Assembly (NCBI GenBank): GCA_032622095.1
Contig: CP136069.1
Coordinates: 165,038,394 to 165,102,393, forward strand
Source of the DNA: Siphonodentalium dalli
Taxonomy: Eukaryota > Mollusca > Scaphopoda > Gadilida > Siphonodentaliidae
Length of the DNA stretch: 64,000 nt
Direction of reading: 5' to 3'
A program made the translations under genes and the position numbers. The stretch's first letter is position 1. The number at the start of each line of letters is the position of its first letter. Below, in pieces: positions 11,767-21,320 of the stretch. The notes below the pieces were generated by a model. The model saw only the letters and a program-made list of their open reading frames with translations, was not told where the DNA came from and ran no database searches.

Positions 11767-12336
11767 TTAATCATTGTCTGAATCTTCGACCGTTAGATTT
11801 ACTTCGAAGAGTTTCTTGAATTTTCTCATCGCTTCATCTGCAGCCCATTCATTATTATATCCGTGTTTGGTCAGTTTGACCATTTTCTTCATGATCATGG
11901 TATGTATGCGTGATGTTTTCAATCGATACTGGTATTCTATTAATCGTCTATAACTTTTGAGAAACAGAGCAAACTCTGTGTCGATGGTATCCTCTTTTCC
12001 CGACATGCTCTCATCTCCCGAAATGCTCTCTTCTTCTTTCACATCATTGGTGATGCGTTTCATCATACTTTTGAATGTGTCCATCTCGTTGACACATCGC
12101 GCAGCTTTCTTAAGACCGAATACCGTTCTACTACCGACGACATTACCATCTTCTGAATCTGATAGCGTTCCCCGTTCATCTTCATCTGAATCTAGAACCG
12201 CTTCGTCAGATTCATCGGTATCTTCTCCGAAGAGAGTTGGTTTTGTCTCGGACATAACTCCGTGTTTAATCTGTTTATGTCTTTGTAGATTGTAGTTCGT
12301 CGATAAAATAATGCCACATAAATCACACCCGTGCAT
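11767..12336 (-). CDS. 189-aa C2H2-finger acidic protein, left-arm copy
   Basis: An intact 189-codon gene. Residues 4-25 form a classical C2H2 zinc finger (Cys4, Cys7, His20, His25; C-X2-C-X12-H-X4-H). Residues about 37-65 are strongly acidic (Asp/Glu/Ser), with a second Ser/Glu patch near 97-113. The last 70 residues are basic and probably helical. This layout suits a nucleic-acid-binding or regulatory protein acting in the nucleus; that role is inferred from composition only. It differs from the right-arm copy by three residues (Ile/Val, Asn/Ser, Thr/Met). A TATA-like motif lies 28 bases upstream and AATAAA just after the stop. It follows the 107-aa gene on the same strand. It looks like a gene of a DNA virus or a Polinton-type element; the exact family is unknown. 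Confidence 0.75.
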   Translation of the reverse strand: MHGCDLCGIILSTNYNLQRHKQIKHGVMSETKPTLFGEDTDESDEAVLDSDEDERGTLSDSEDGNVVGSRTVFGLKKAARCVNEMDTFKSMMKRITNDVKEEESISGDESMSGKEDTIDTEFALFLKSYRRLIEYQYRLKTSRIHTMIMKKMVKLTKHGYNNEWAADEAMRKFKKLFEVNLTVEDSDND

Positions 12337-12363
12337 TATCGCGAATTATTGGAAGAACCATCA

Positions 12364-12372
12364 CTCTTATAA
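12364..12372 (-). promoter_or_regulatory. TATA-like TTATAAGAG before 189-aa gene
   Basis: TTATAAGAG ends 28 bases before the ATG and is followed by TTCCAATAATTCGCGATAAT. A near-identical word, TTCCAATAATTCACGATAAT, also occurs (minus strand) at about 9047-9066. Confidence 0.45.
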
Positions 12373-12524
12373 GTAGCGATAAAAAGAGAGAATAAGGTGT
12401 GGTATACAACCGTCGCGCTAAGAGTATGGTCGTCCCGGGGCTAGGGTATAGATATTTGACCGCCGGTGATTCAATTAATGCCAATTTATCAGTATGGTAC
12501 TCTATGTATTCATTCATGATTTGG

Positions 12525-12848
12525 CTAATCGTATGACACTGGTCTTTTCATTTTCTTCTTATTATTAGACAAACCTCCAACAGACACTCTCTTGTTGGTT
12601 TGTTTGGACGCTTTATGTGTGTTTGTCAACTTATTTGCTGCAACTTCGGCCTTAGCCATTTCAATCGCTTGAGCGATGGGTGTCACCACGTTAATATGTG
12701 GTTTTAGAACGTCTTCTTCACTATCACTATTTTTAGTTCTGTCAATAAAGTATCGACCCTGATTATCTGGGATTAACTTCCCATCAACCATATCTCTGAA
12801 ATGTTTTCTCCACATTTCAAGATCTGCTGGAATATACGGGATCGACAT
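12525..12848 (-). CDS. 107-aa virus-like protein, left-arm copy
   Basis: An intact 107-codon gene, identical in translation to the right-arm copy. The N-terminal 40 residues contain an Ile-Pro-x(3)-Leu-x(2)-Trp...Phe...Gly-Lys pattern and a Gly-Arg-Tyr motif. The middle has an acidic Ser/Glu patch, then a helical Ala/Glu stretch, and the C-terminus is Lys-rich and nuclear-signal-like. Preservation in two copies on a palindrome full of broken frames suggests recent function. The opening motif reminds me of short structural-type proteins in virus-like DNA elements, but I cannot name a family. It is the gene nearest the centre of the palindrome and is transcribed away from it, with the 189-aa gene downstream. 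Confidence 0.7.
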   Translation of the reverse strand: MSIPYIPADLEMWRKHFRDMVDGKLIPDNQGRYFIDRTKNSDSEEDVLKPHINVVTPIAQAIEMAKAEVAANKLTNTHKASKQTNKRVSVGGLSNNKKKMKRPVSYD

Positions 12849-12914
12849 GTTTCTTCAAAATGTAGTGTACAAGTCACTCTTTTTTTCTGCATTTTATTTT
12901 AGAAAGTTTATCGC

Positions 12915-12923
12915 CTCTTATAA
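12915..12923 (-). promoter_or_regulatory. TATA-like TTATAAGAG before 107-aa gene
   Basis: TTATAAGAGGCGAT on the minus strand, 66 bases before the ATG. It shares the TTATAAGAG core with the motif before the 189-aa gene. Confidence 0.45.
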
Positions 12924-13003
12924 AAATCGATTATTGGCCATGAATGCCAAATGCACCATGATAGTTATCGATGTCAATAATGCGTTTCGTTGAGATCTTG
13001 ATT

Positions 13004-13200
13004 GAGTATGCACCAATCAATTAACAATGACACAGAATATCACACAAAGTATATTCAAGGGGGTGAGAAAAAGAGCAAATGAGTAAAAAAATGAGCAAAT
13101 GAGCAAATAAATGAGCAAATGAGTAAATAAATGAGCAAATGAGTAAAAAAATGATCAAAACTTCCAAAAATTTCAAAAATTTCAAAAATTTCAAAAATAA
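13004..13200 (+). repeat. Sub-terminal low-complexity zone, left of centre
   Basis: Starts with GAGTATGCACCAATCAAT (second copy in this arm), then a short AAATGAGTAAAAAAATGAGC array, then three to four TTTCAAAAA repeats against the GC-rich centre. Confidence 0.9.
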
Positions 13201-13351
13201 GACCCCGCCGCCGTCGGCGGGCGGCGGCGGCATTGCGGTATTTTACTGCGGCGGCGGTACCGCCGCCGCCGCCGGGGTCCGCCGACGGCGGACCCCGCAG
13301 TAAAATACCTCAATGCCGCCGCCGCCGCCGCCCGCCGACGGCGGCGGGGTC
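13201..13351. repeat. GC-rich T-shaped hairpin at palindrome centre
   Basis: The outer stem GACCCCGCC (13201) pairs with GGCGGGGTC (to 13351). An inner stem, 13237-13251, pairs with 13295-13309 (GGTATTTTACTGCGG). Between them lie two further self-complementary units: a perfect 22-base palindrome at 13248-13269 centred on GGTACC, and an 11-base stem at 13274-13296 (GGGGTCCGCCG, one-base loop). The right strand has six extra CCG bases. Such nested hairpins resemble hairpin telomeres or replication-origin termini of linear DNA elements such as parvoviral termini; that comparison is structural only. Confidence 0.85.
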
Positions 13352-13567
13352 TTATTTTTGAAATTTTTGAAATTTTTGAAATTTTTGAAATTTTTGAAAT
13401 TTTTGGAAGTTTTGATCATTTTTTTACTCATTTGCTCATTTATTTACTCATTTGCTCATTTATTTGCTCATTTGCTCATTTTTTTACTCATTTGCTCTTT
13501 TTCTCACCCCCTTGAATATACTTTGTGTGATATTCTGTGTCATTGTTAATTGATTGGTGCATACTCA
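13352..13567 (-). repeat. Sub-terminal low-complexity zone, right of centre
   Basis: Mirror of 13004-13200 with two more TTTTTGAAA repeats. Ends with ATTGATTGGTGCATACTC. Confidence 0.9.
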
Positions 13568-13646
13568 ATCAAGATCTCAACGAAACGCATTATTGACATC
13601 GATAACTATCATGGTGCATTTGGCATTCATGGCCAATAATCGATTT

Positions 13647-13655
13647 TTATAAGAG
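13647..13655 (+). promoter_or_regulatory. TATA-like TTATAAGAG before 107-aa gene, right arm
   Basis: Mirror of 12915-12923; 66 bases of spacing to the ATG at 13722. Confidence 0.45.
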
Positions 13656-13721
13656 GCGATAAACTTTCTAAAATAAAATGCAGAAAAAAAGAGTGACTTG
13701 TACACTACATTTTGAAGAAAC

Positions 13722-14045
13722 ATGTCGATCCCGTATATTCCAGCAGATCTTGAAATGTGGAGAAAACATTTCAGAGATATGGTTGATGGGAAGTTAATCC
13801 CAGATAATCAGGGTCGATACTTTATTGACAGAACTAAAAATAGTGATAGTGAAGAAGACGTTCTAAAACCACATATTAACGTGGTGACACCCATCGCTCA
13901 AGCGATTGAAATGGCTAAGGCCGAAGTTGCAGCAAATAAGTTGACAAACACACATAAAGCGTCCAAACAAACCAACAAGAGAGTGTCTGTTGGAGGTTTG
14001 TCTAATAATAAGAAGAAAATGAAAAGACCAGTGTCATACGATTAG
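13722..14045 (+). CDS. 107-aa virus-like protein, right-arm copy
   Basis: Identical translation to the left-arm copy at 12525-12848. The start is preceded by GAAGAAACATG, a reasonable animal start context. It has the same N-terminal Pro/Trp/Gly-Arg-Tyr motifs, acidic middle and Lys-rich tail. It is the first gene reached when moving out from the hairpin centre; the 189-aa gene begins 193 bases after its stop on the same strand, with its own TATA-like motif. Because the two copies face away from a shared centre, both may use signals in the central hairpin zone. The family is not identified. Confidence 0.7.
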   Translation: MSIPYIPADLEMWRKHFRDMVDGKLIPDNQGRYFIDRTKNSDSEEDVLKPHINVVTPIAQAIEMAKAEVAANKLTNTHKASKQTNKRVSVGGLSNNKKKMKRPVSYD

Positions 14046-14201
14046 CCAAATCATGAATGAATACATATATAGAGTACCATACTGATAAATTGGCATTAAT
14101 TGAATCACCGGCGGTCAAATATCTATACCCTAGCCCCGGGACGACCGTACTCTTAGCGCGACGGTTGTATACCACACCTTATTCTCTCTTTTTATCGCTA
14201 C

Positions 14202-14210
14202 TTATAAGAG
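14202..14210 (+). promoter_or_regulatory. TATA-like TTATAAGAG before 189-aa gene, right arm
   Basis: Mirror of 12364-12372; followed by TTCCAATAATTCGCGATAAT immediately at the start codon. Confidence 0.45.
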
Positions 14211-14237
14211 TGATGGTTCTTCCAATAATTCGCGATA

Positions 14238-14807
14238 ATGCACGGGTGTGATTTATGTGGCATTATTTTATCGACGAACTACAATCTACAAAGACATAAA
14301 CAGATTAAACACGGAGTTATGTCCGAGACAAAACCAACTCTCTTCGGAGAAGATACCGATGAATCTGACGAAGCGGTTCTAGATTCAGATGAAGATGAAC
14401 GGGGAACGCTATCAGATTCAGAAGATGGTAATGTCGTCGGTAGTAGAACGGTATTCGGTCTTAAGAAAGCTGCGCGATGTGTCAACGAGATGGACACATT
14501 CAAAAGTATGATGAAACGCGTCACCAGTGATGTGAAAGAAGAAGAGAGCATTTCGGGAGATGAGAGCATGTCGGGAAAAGAGGATACCATCGACACAGAG
14601 TTTGCTCTGTTTCTCAAAAGTTATAGACGATTAATAGAATACCAGTATCGATTGAAAACATCACGCATACATACCATGATCATGAAGAAAATGGTCAAAC
14701 TGACCAAACACGGATATAATAATGAATGGGCTGCAGATGAAGCGATGAGAAAATTCAAGAAACTCTTCGAAGTAAATCTAATGGTCGAAGATTCAGACAA
14801 TGATTAA
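14238..14807 (+). CDS. 189-aa C2H2-finger acidic protein, right-arm copy
   Basis: Intact mirror copy of the gene at 11767-12336, with three residue differences. The N-terminal C2H2 finger (Cys4, Cys7, His20, His25), acidic patches and helical basic C-terminal region are all kept. The start codon overlaps the conserved CGCGATAATG motif, so the 5' untranslated leader must be very short if the TATA-like motif is used. AATAAA at 14813 follows the TAA stop almost at once, a compact layout typical of small DNA virus genomes rather than host genes. The function is not known; nucleic-acid binding is inferred from the finger. Confidence 0.75.
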   Translation: MHGCDLCGIILSTNYNLQRHKQIKHGVMSETKPTLFGEDTDESDEAVLDSDEDERGTLSDSEDGNVVGSRTVFGLKKAARCVNEMDTFKSMMKRVTSDVKEEESISGDESMSGKEDTIDTEFALFLKSYRRLIEYQYRLKTSRIHTMIMKKMVKLTKHGYNNEWAADEAMRKFKKLFEVNLMVEDSDND

Positions 14808-14812
14808 ATTTC

Positions 14813-14818
14813 AATAAA
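14813..14818 (+). terminator. Poly(A) signal after 189-aa gene, right arm
   Basis: AATAAA six bases after the stop codon; mirror of 11756-11761. Confidence 0.5.
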
Positions 14819-16096
14819 CTTCATCAACATGTTATTCTCGTCTTCGTTATATATCTATAAGTGGGGAGGGGGTTTCACCAATATTACATCACGTCCCTTA
14901 CCGCGTGTCACTTTAACATTCCACACCGTGCGTGTATTATCCCCCTTTAATTATGTCATAGCATTGGTACATAGAAGACTGTATAACACTATGCCTATGT
15001 CTGTATCTGTTGTCACACCGTGAGTGGATTGTCCGCCTTTAATGATGTCATAGCGTGTGTATATGCAAGACAGTATAACACTATGATAATGCCTGTAGCT
15101 GTTGTTGGTAAGATGTGAAATATAAATTTCAAGGTTCAATTCATTCGTGTAGTAATTTTGTATATGTTCAACGCTCTTCATTCGTGCGCTTGTATTGTTA
15201 ACATTCATTCATAATGAGTGTCCCTTTAGAGTGCCTTGTGTTCCTTTAAGATTCAAACACCAATATTACATCACGTCCCTTGTTTCGTGTCACTTTAACT
15301 CATTGAGTGTATTGCCCCTTCGAATGATGTCATAGCATGGGTACATGTAAGATAGTATAACACTATGACTATGTCTGTATCTGTTGTTGGTAAGATGTGA
15401 AAATATAAATTTCAGTTCATTCGTGTAGTAATTTCGTATATGTTCAACGCTCTTCATTCGTAAGAGTAATTACCAACTGGAAGTTGTACTATTTTTGATA
15501 AACATCGGATTTGCTCATCAGACGATAAGCTGACAATATTTACGTATGGTCTAATTAGATTCATGCATAAATGTAAGGTAATTTTTGTTATGGTCAAGTT
15601 TTTTGTTAAGACCATGTTCTAACATAGATCGATAAATAAGTTAAAGGTCCTTATATTCCACAGTCAAATCTATTGGTGATCGAATTTGATAACTATTTTA
15701 TTGGAACAACTAAGAGTATTATTTACGTGAGATCAATGAGTCCAATTATTATAAATAATAAATTGCAGGCATCGGTGGATACCCGATTGCCACATTTAGT
15801 GATCACGTGATAAACTGATAAAATGTCCAAGTGACGTACTATAATGAGCAAAAAAAATGAGTTGACCTTCGGCTTCGTCCCGATTGGGTACTGAGCTGAC
15901 ACCGGGGATAAATTGACCAATGACTGCTATTGTATCCTTTTGACAGATATGCGTGCGCAGACTCGTTTGATGTTCGCTATCGCATTACTATGTTTTAATA
16001 GCCAAGCCTTCACTTCTCGTCTGACTCTCTTACCGACAAGACCTGTCTACACAGTACTTCTCCGGCAGACTATTCATCCACTGATAGGCCTACATA

Positions 16097-16155
16097 CAGG
16101 TATGCCCTAAATAATGGACTGCTTAACCACAGCAGAATTATAGGTAACTTTTCTT
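16097..16155 (+). mobile_element. Family C MITE end fragment inside right arm
   Basis: CAGGTATGCCCTAAATAATG onward matches the first 58 bases of family C (compare 35012), which is abundant elsewhere in this window. Confidence 0.8.
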
Positions 16156-16217
16156 TTCTAAACATCGAACTTGTCTGAACCTATCAATTGATACAATAAC
16201 AGTGATATAATGTTACA

Positions 16218-16607
16218 TCTCATTTTTTTGCTCATTTGCTCATTTTTTTGCTCATTTGCTCATTTTTATTGCTCATTTTCTTGCTCATTTGCTCATTTTT
16301 TTGCTCATTTGCTCATTTTTTTGTTCATTTGCTCATTTTCTTGCTCATTTGCTCATTTTCTTGCTCATTTTCTTGCTCATTTGCTCATTTTTTTGCTCAT
16401 TTGCTCATTTTTTTGCTCATTTGCTCATTTTTATTGCTCATTTGCTCATTTTCTTGCTCATTTGCTCATTTTCTTGCTCATTTGCTCATTTTTATTGCTC
16501 ATTTGCTCATTTTCTTGCTCATTTGCTCATTTTCTTGCTCATTTGCTCATTTTTTTTCTCATTTGCTCATTTTTTTGCTCATTTGCTCATTGATTGGTGC
16601 ATACTCA
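16218..16607 (-). repeat. TTTGCTCATT tandem array, right arm
   Basis: Mirror of 10011-10353 with a different order and number of A-run variants and two extra half-units. This is the main length difference between the arms. It ends with ATTGATTGGTGCATACTC. Confidence 0.95.
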
Positions 16608-17014
16608 AGAGTCATAGACCTAACATCCAATGTACGTTAATGGTGTCATAGCGTGGGTACATAGAAGACTGTATAACGCTATGCCTATGTCCGTATCTGT
16701 TGTCACACCGTGAGTGGATTGTCCACCTTTAATGATGTCATAGCGTGTGTACATGCAAGACAGTATAATACTATGATTATGTCTGTAGCTGTTGTTGGTA
16801 AGATGTGAAATATAAATTTCAAGGTTCAATTCATTCGTGTAGTAATTTCGTATATGTTCAACGCTCTTCATTCGTGCGCTTGTATTGTTAACATTCATTC
16901 ATAATGAGTGTCCCTTTAGATCGATAAATAAGTTAAAGGTCATTACATTCCACAGTCAAATCTATTGGTGATCGAATTTGATAACTATTTTATTGGAACA
17001 ACTAAGAGTATTAT

Positions 17015-17725
17015 TCACGTGAGATCAATGAGTCCAATTATTATAAATAATATATTGCAGGCATCGGTGGATACCCGATTGCCACATTTAGTGATCACGT
17101 GATAAACTGATAAAATGTCCAAAGCGTAAGTATGAATGTGGGGCGATAAGTGGTTATTACGTAATGTTGTTATAACAATGACACCGAAGCAATTTCTATA
17201 ATTGAGTGTCTCACGACCTGGACGTGTTATGTATGCATGTTTTGGATAACTAATTATCGTGTTAATGCTAACAATGACACAGTTTATCAACCTTAATTGA
17301 TACTAACCGTTAAACAACTAATACTGCTCAGACATTAAATCGATATGTTTTCTGAATGGCATATAATTGTGAACGGGAATATAATAGAATTCATTTGGTA
17401 AAGCAAGGTGTGAAAGACACATTGTTACCCACAATGTCGTGTGTACATACTTGAAAATATGTTCCATCGAATATGACAATTCATTCTGGGGGTTGTAATT
17501 TCACATTACCCTTTTCGTCCACTCGTGATTCAACATAGTACATCTCAATACTTCCAATAATTCACGATAATACACACCTGTCATATACTCAATAACTTCA
17601 TCTGGGGTAGAGAGTGTAAAGAATAAACGCTCTTTATTATTTATGTAAGAGTAATGGTGTCTATTTTCAGGTATGACAATTATATATGTATGAACTGCGT
17701 CCGATAAACACTGGAATGTATGCAT
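17015..17725 (-). pseudogene. Decayed long frame, right arm
   Basis: Mirror of 8892-9602, with two same-frame open stretches separated by the same stops. Not recognised; may be non-coding. Confidence 0.3.
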
Positions 17726-17914
17726 TCATATCGATGGTCACAATGTCCAATAAAGCTATTTTCTAAACATCGATTAATAAATACATTGAAACATTGGTTG
17801 AACAAAAAAAATAACGAAAGATATTACGCGCAAATAATTTAACATTCGACATTTTAATATCGAGATTATCAGAAACCGAAAACTCGTTATAAATTTTTTA
17901 TTTAAACTTTTTTT

Positions 17915-18085
17915 TTAGAGAAATAATTTTGGGGGTTTTGAAATTTTTTCTTTTGGAAGTTTTGGGGTTTTGAAATTTTTTGTTTTGGAAAAATAAGTTT
18001 TGGGTTTTTGAAATTTTGGAAGTTTTGGGTTTTGAAATTTTGGAAGTTTTGGGTTTTGATATTTTGGAAGTTTTGAGAATATTTT
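17915..18085 (-). repeat. Low-complexity GGAAGTTTT array, right arm
   Basis: Mirror of 8521-8705. Confidence 0.85.
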
Positions 18086-18259
18086 AGTACAAAAATTTTT
18101 ACCCTCAAACAATTTACCCTCAAACAATTTTACCCTCAAACAATTTTAGACCCAAAGATTCTATTTTGAGATGTGAGGCGAACGAGACACCCACAACCAA
18201 TTTTAGACCCAAAGATTCTATTTTTAGATGTGAAGGTAACGAGACGGCTATTCTTCTTA

Positions 18260-18660
18260 TGTACTGTTTGCACCGTTTCGTCTATTATACACATTGACAG
18301 AATGAAACAGTGGAAATTATATATCGACGACATTTCAATATCTGGCCACAAGTTTGGCCGCCATCTTGGCGTGAGTATCAATTGCCCAACTCAAACCACT
18401 TCCCCGACAATCAGCAACAATCATGTCCGTCGTGAAGTCTACAAAAAGGCCAAGACCATTGCCGATAACGACCTGTATATGCGTCGTCGAATAAGCCATG
18501 CGGGAGATAGTGAACGACGAAAATGCAATCCTCAAACCAAGACTAGCAACGGCCAAAAGCTACGTCAACAGTCACAAAGCAATAAAGCTACCACCACCAC
18601 AGCCAACAGATATCAAGTTTCATCTTGATTGTAACTTCCTCAACATAGATGTTTCAACTA
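18260..18660. other. Right flank of the palindrome, unassigned
   Basis: Not homologous to the left flank. Open frames exist on both strands but neither was recognised. GCCGCCATCTTGG at 18359 resembles words near 7628. Confidence 0.5.
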
Positions 18661-19274
18661 AGGTGAAATTGGTTACTTATTCGAAATTCGACACATTCAT
18701 TACTAATTCGCATACTCGCTACATTCGTCATTGGGTCGTTGCACAACGAATAGAGACTACCGTGGGTGGCCCCCTACCATACAAGAAAATGACACCAAAA
18801 AGTAGCCAATGAATTTGTCAAAATTTTGATCAAATTAGGGGCCAAAAATCAAATTTTTCAGTTTTTGTAGTTTTGGTCCGATTTTGACCGGATAAATACT
18901 ACCGTGGGGTGGCATCAGAGCATACAAGCAAAATGACACCAAAATGACAGCAAGATGACACAAAAATTGAATTTTCCAGTTTTCGTAGTTTTGGTCCGAT
19001 TTTGACCGGGGCAAAACTACTAAAAGTTACTTAAGTTTGTCAAATTTTTGCCAACTATTTGGTGTCATTTTGATTGTACGGTCGAGGGCCACCCCACGGT
19101 AAACTTTATGCGTCAAAATCGGGCCAAAACTACACGAAAACTGTAAAATTAGATTTTAGCTTGCATCGTCGGTAGTCTGTATTCGTTGTGCAACGACCCA
19201 ATGACGACTACATTAGCGAATATGTGAATACGTAATGAAGGTGTCGAATTTCGAATAAGTAACCAATGTCACCT
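18661..19274. mobile_element. 614-bp foldback element
   Basis: AGGTGAAATTGGTTAC at the left pairs with GTAACCAATGTCACCT at the right. The pairing continues inward through GGTCGTTGCACAACGA and TACCGTGGG...CCACGG. The interior has a duplicated TTTTGGTCCGATTTTGACCGG word. Confidence 0.85.
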
Positions 19275-19368
19275 TAATGATGTTTTATACCTGAGACAGT
19301 CGCCCGGGATATGACCGGCCCGAGTCGTCCCGTTCCCCGTTCCCAATGTGGTCACTGTTTTCTCTTCT

Positions 19369-19772
19369 TAAAGATGCATTATCCGAATTAATGCTCCTAA
19401 ATTACTATTTCTTTGGCTTCGGGGGTAAAAAATATTTCATTCGAGTGGAGGAACCCACCCATCCAAGCTCAGATATCGATTTTTGAAGTTTGTTAGTTCT
19501 CAAGATGTTCAATTATATGTGGATCAGAAACACGTGGTCAAACGGACGGTCTCGGAGAAAATTGTGGATGAAGATGGATAACTCTAAAATCAAGTGATAA
19601 TACGGCCATATTTTGTTGAACAAAATGTTGATAAATAACGTTTTTGGAAATTGTATACCATAATTGACAGTGATTAGCATTATTTTGTTGCAAAAATCGA
19701 TTATAATAACTAAAGCTCATTTTGAAGAAACGTTGTTGTTCTTGTTGTTATGGGGACAGTCTGATAGTATTA
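19369..19772 (+). repeat. Dispersed repeat G, copy 1
   Basis: Diverged direct match to 48856-49233: both share AAAGATGCATTATC, TTCGGGGGTAAAAAATATTT and a downstream ATTGACAGTG block. Family unknown. Confidence 0.75.
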
Positions 19773-21320
19773 AGTACCTTTAACAACCGCAAAAAAATAG
19801 AGGAGGTGAGGGCTGCAAAGATAATTTCCCGCCTTATTTTTATCAGCTTGGTATTGCGACGCACCCGTTTTGTCCTGCAATATATATAAACATATTGATT
19901 GCAAATTCAATGGTGATGGCCTTGAAAATTGCATTGGTAAGTGTTTACAGCGTCTACATAATAAACACGAGACCGTCAGACCGTTGGCAAATAATTCTAA
20001 GTATTACACCGACACAACTCAAATTACTAAAGTCTAAATATAAATTAAAATTGAGAGACTTTGTTATCCTTTTGTGATTTTAATAATGGTGGTAATATGC
20101 CTGAATCCAAATTATTATACTATGTTAACCCTATGGTGAATGTTTATGTGTCAATTAAAGGTCCGATTTGTATGATTCTTTATGGGAAGTTCACAGCGGG
20201 TTATAAACGATTGTAAACTTGGCTACCGGCAGAGAACTTTAGGCCAGCCACTACCATGTTTTGCCTTACAGTAACAGATCTAGAATACATTGAATGATCC
20301 CTTTGCATGATTGTCCACCATAGTACACATTAAATTTTTCGTTCCCTGTTGGCTCAGTTGATCATGTTCATGGCGCATTCGGCCAACATAAGCTAAAAGG
20401 TGTGTGGTAATGGAATTTCAGTTCCAAAATAAAAAATTTGATCTATAACCAAAGGGGAGAATTTGTGCAGTTAGAAAGATATGACACCCCTCCCCGAATG
20501 GAGATCTGAAATCAACATCACTATCAGACAATGCTAAGGAAGGACTAGCATGTAATATTATTAGCATACAAAAAATAACAATTAACTATTCGCTACAACG
20601 GCACAAGTCATTTCGTACCATGACAAGCTTGTATCCTTCAAAATAAATCGTACCCTAATTGTATTTATACTGCAGATAAATCTTCCCAAACTGGTACGTC
20701 AAGCTTTACAACTGCTGGAAATTTCCAACCAGACACTCCCCTAATTTCCAACTTATGGCCAGATCAGGCAAAATATATGACCAACAGTAGACAAATATGC
20801 TATTGTTGGTCTCCCAAGTCAGACAATTGCCACCAGACTATGGGGGGTGAGAAGACTGACTTTGAAGTCTACTGCAGCCCATGCAATTAAAAATAACTTT
20901 AAAACATGTTATCAACATTGCAGTCACTCTCCAATGGTCCAGTTAAATAAATTCACCTACCTAAGTGGTGGTAAACAAAAAACTCTTAGATGCAAGCATA
21001 ACAGTCAGTGACATACTCATAGACCCCTGCCCATGCAGCTCTGTGAAACTGTTTGTTTATTCACATATGTCAGATAAGATCAAATCTGACATGACATGTG
21101 GTCAGGTAATTAACTTAAGTCATAAATGCTTATTATTGTCAAAGTAAGAAAGAGATATAACTTTAAAAAGAATTGGGGGGGGGGTAGGTAGGAGGAGGGG
21201 AGTGTATGGAGGAAGGGATGGTAAGGGGAGGAGGTGGGTATAGGAGAGGGGATCACTTCGAAAGTGTGACACCAGCTCTGGCCCCTTTCAACAGGTCGGC
21301 CCCATTTTAACAAATCTGAA
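19773..21320. other. Unassigned DNA, no supported gene
   Basis: No long frame, inverted repeat or exon-like segment was recognised. A G run and a purine-rich stretch lie at 21175-21255. Confidence 0.5.

Larger units (their letters stand above)
14953..17123 (-). repeat. Direct-repeat block inside right arm
   Basis: Mirror of 9495-11628, with the same split between the two halves and the same third partial copy. No independent gene is supported here. Confidence 0.9.
8358..18259. mobile_element. 9.9-kb virus-like inverted duplication (palindrome)
   Basis: Bases 8358-13237 and 13309-18259 are reverse complements with only scattered differences: a few substitutions, a 4-base indel near 12500/14070, and copy-number changes in tandem arrays. 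The right arm is about 70 bases longer. Homology stops abruptly at TAAGAAGAATAGCC on both outer sides, with unrelated flanks and no clear target duplication. Each arm holds two intact genes pointing away from the centre, TATA-like motifs, a poly(A) signal, decayed frames, direct repeats and AAATGAGC tandem arrays. The centre is a GC-rich structured hairpin. Inferred: two copies of a linear virus-like element joined end to end through a hairpin terminus. An inverted duplication or assembly artefact is not excluded. Confidence 0.93.

Noticed and set aside
11957-12295. 112-codon frame antisense to the 189-aa gene (also at 14279-14617)
   Set aside because: Shadow of the acidic-rich sense gene; Ser-rich because Asp/Glu codons reverse to Ser/Leu codons.
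13021-13549. Pro-rich frames beside the palindrome centre
   Set aside because: They come from CCG repeats and TTTTTGAAA runs, not genes.
8358-18259. CRISPR-like or IS-like interpretation of the repeats
   Set aside because: No spacer-repeat pattern and no bacterial features; introns and MITEs show a eukaryotic genome.
18173-18628. 151-codon frame crossing the right edge of the palindrome
   Set aside because: The first third lies in the duplicated arm and the rest in unrelated flank, so it is a chance fusion.
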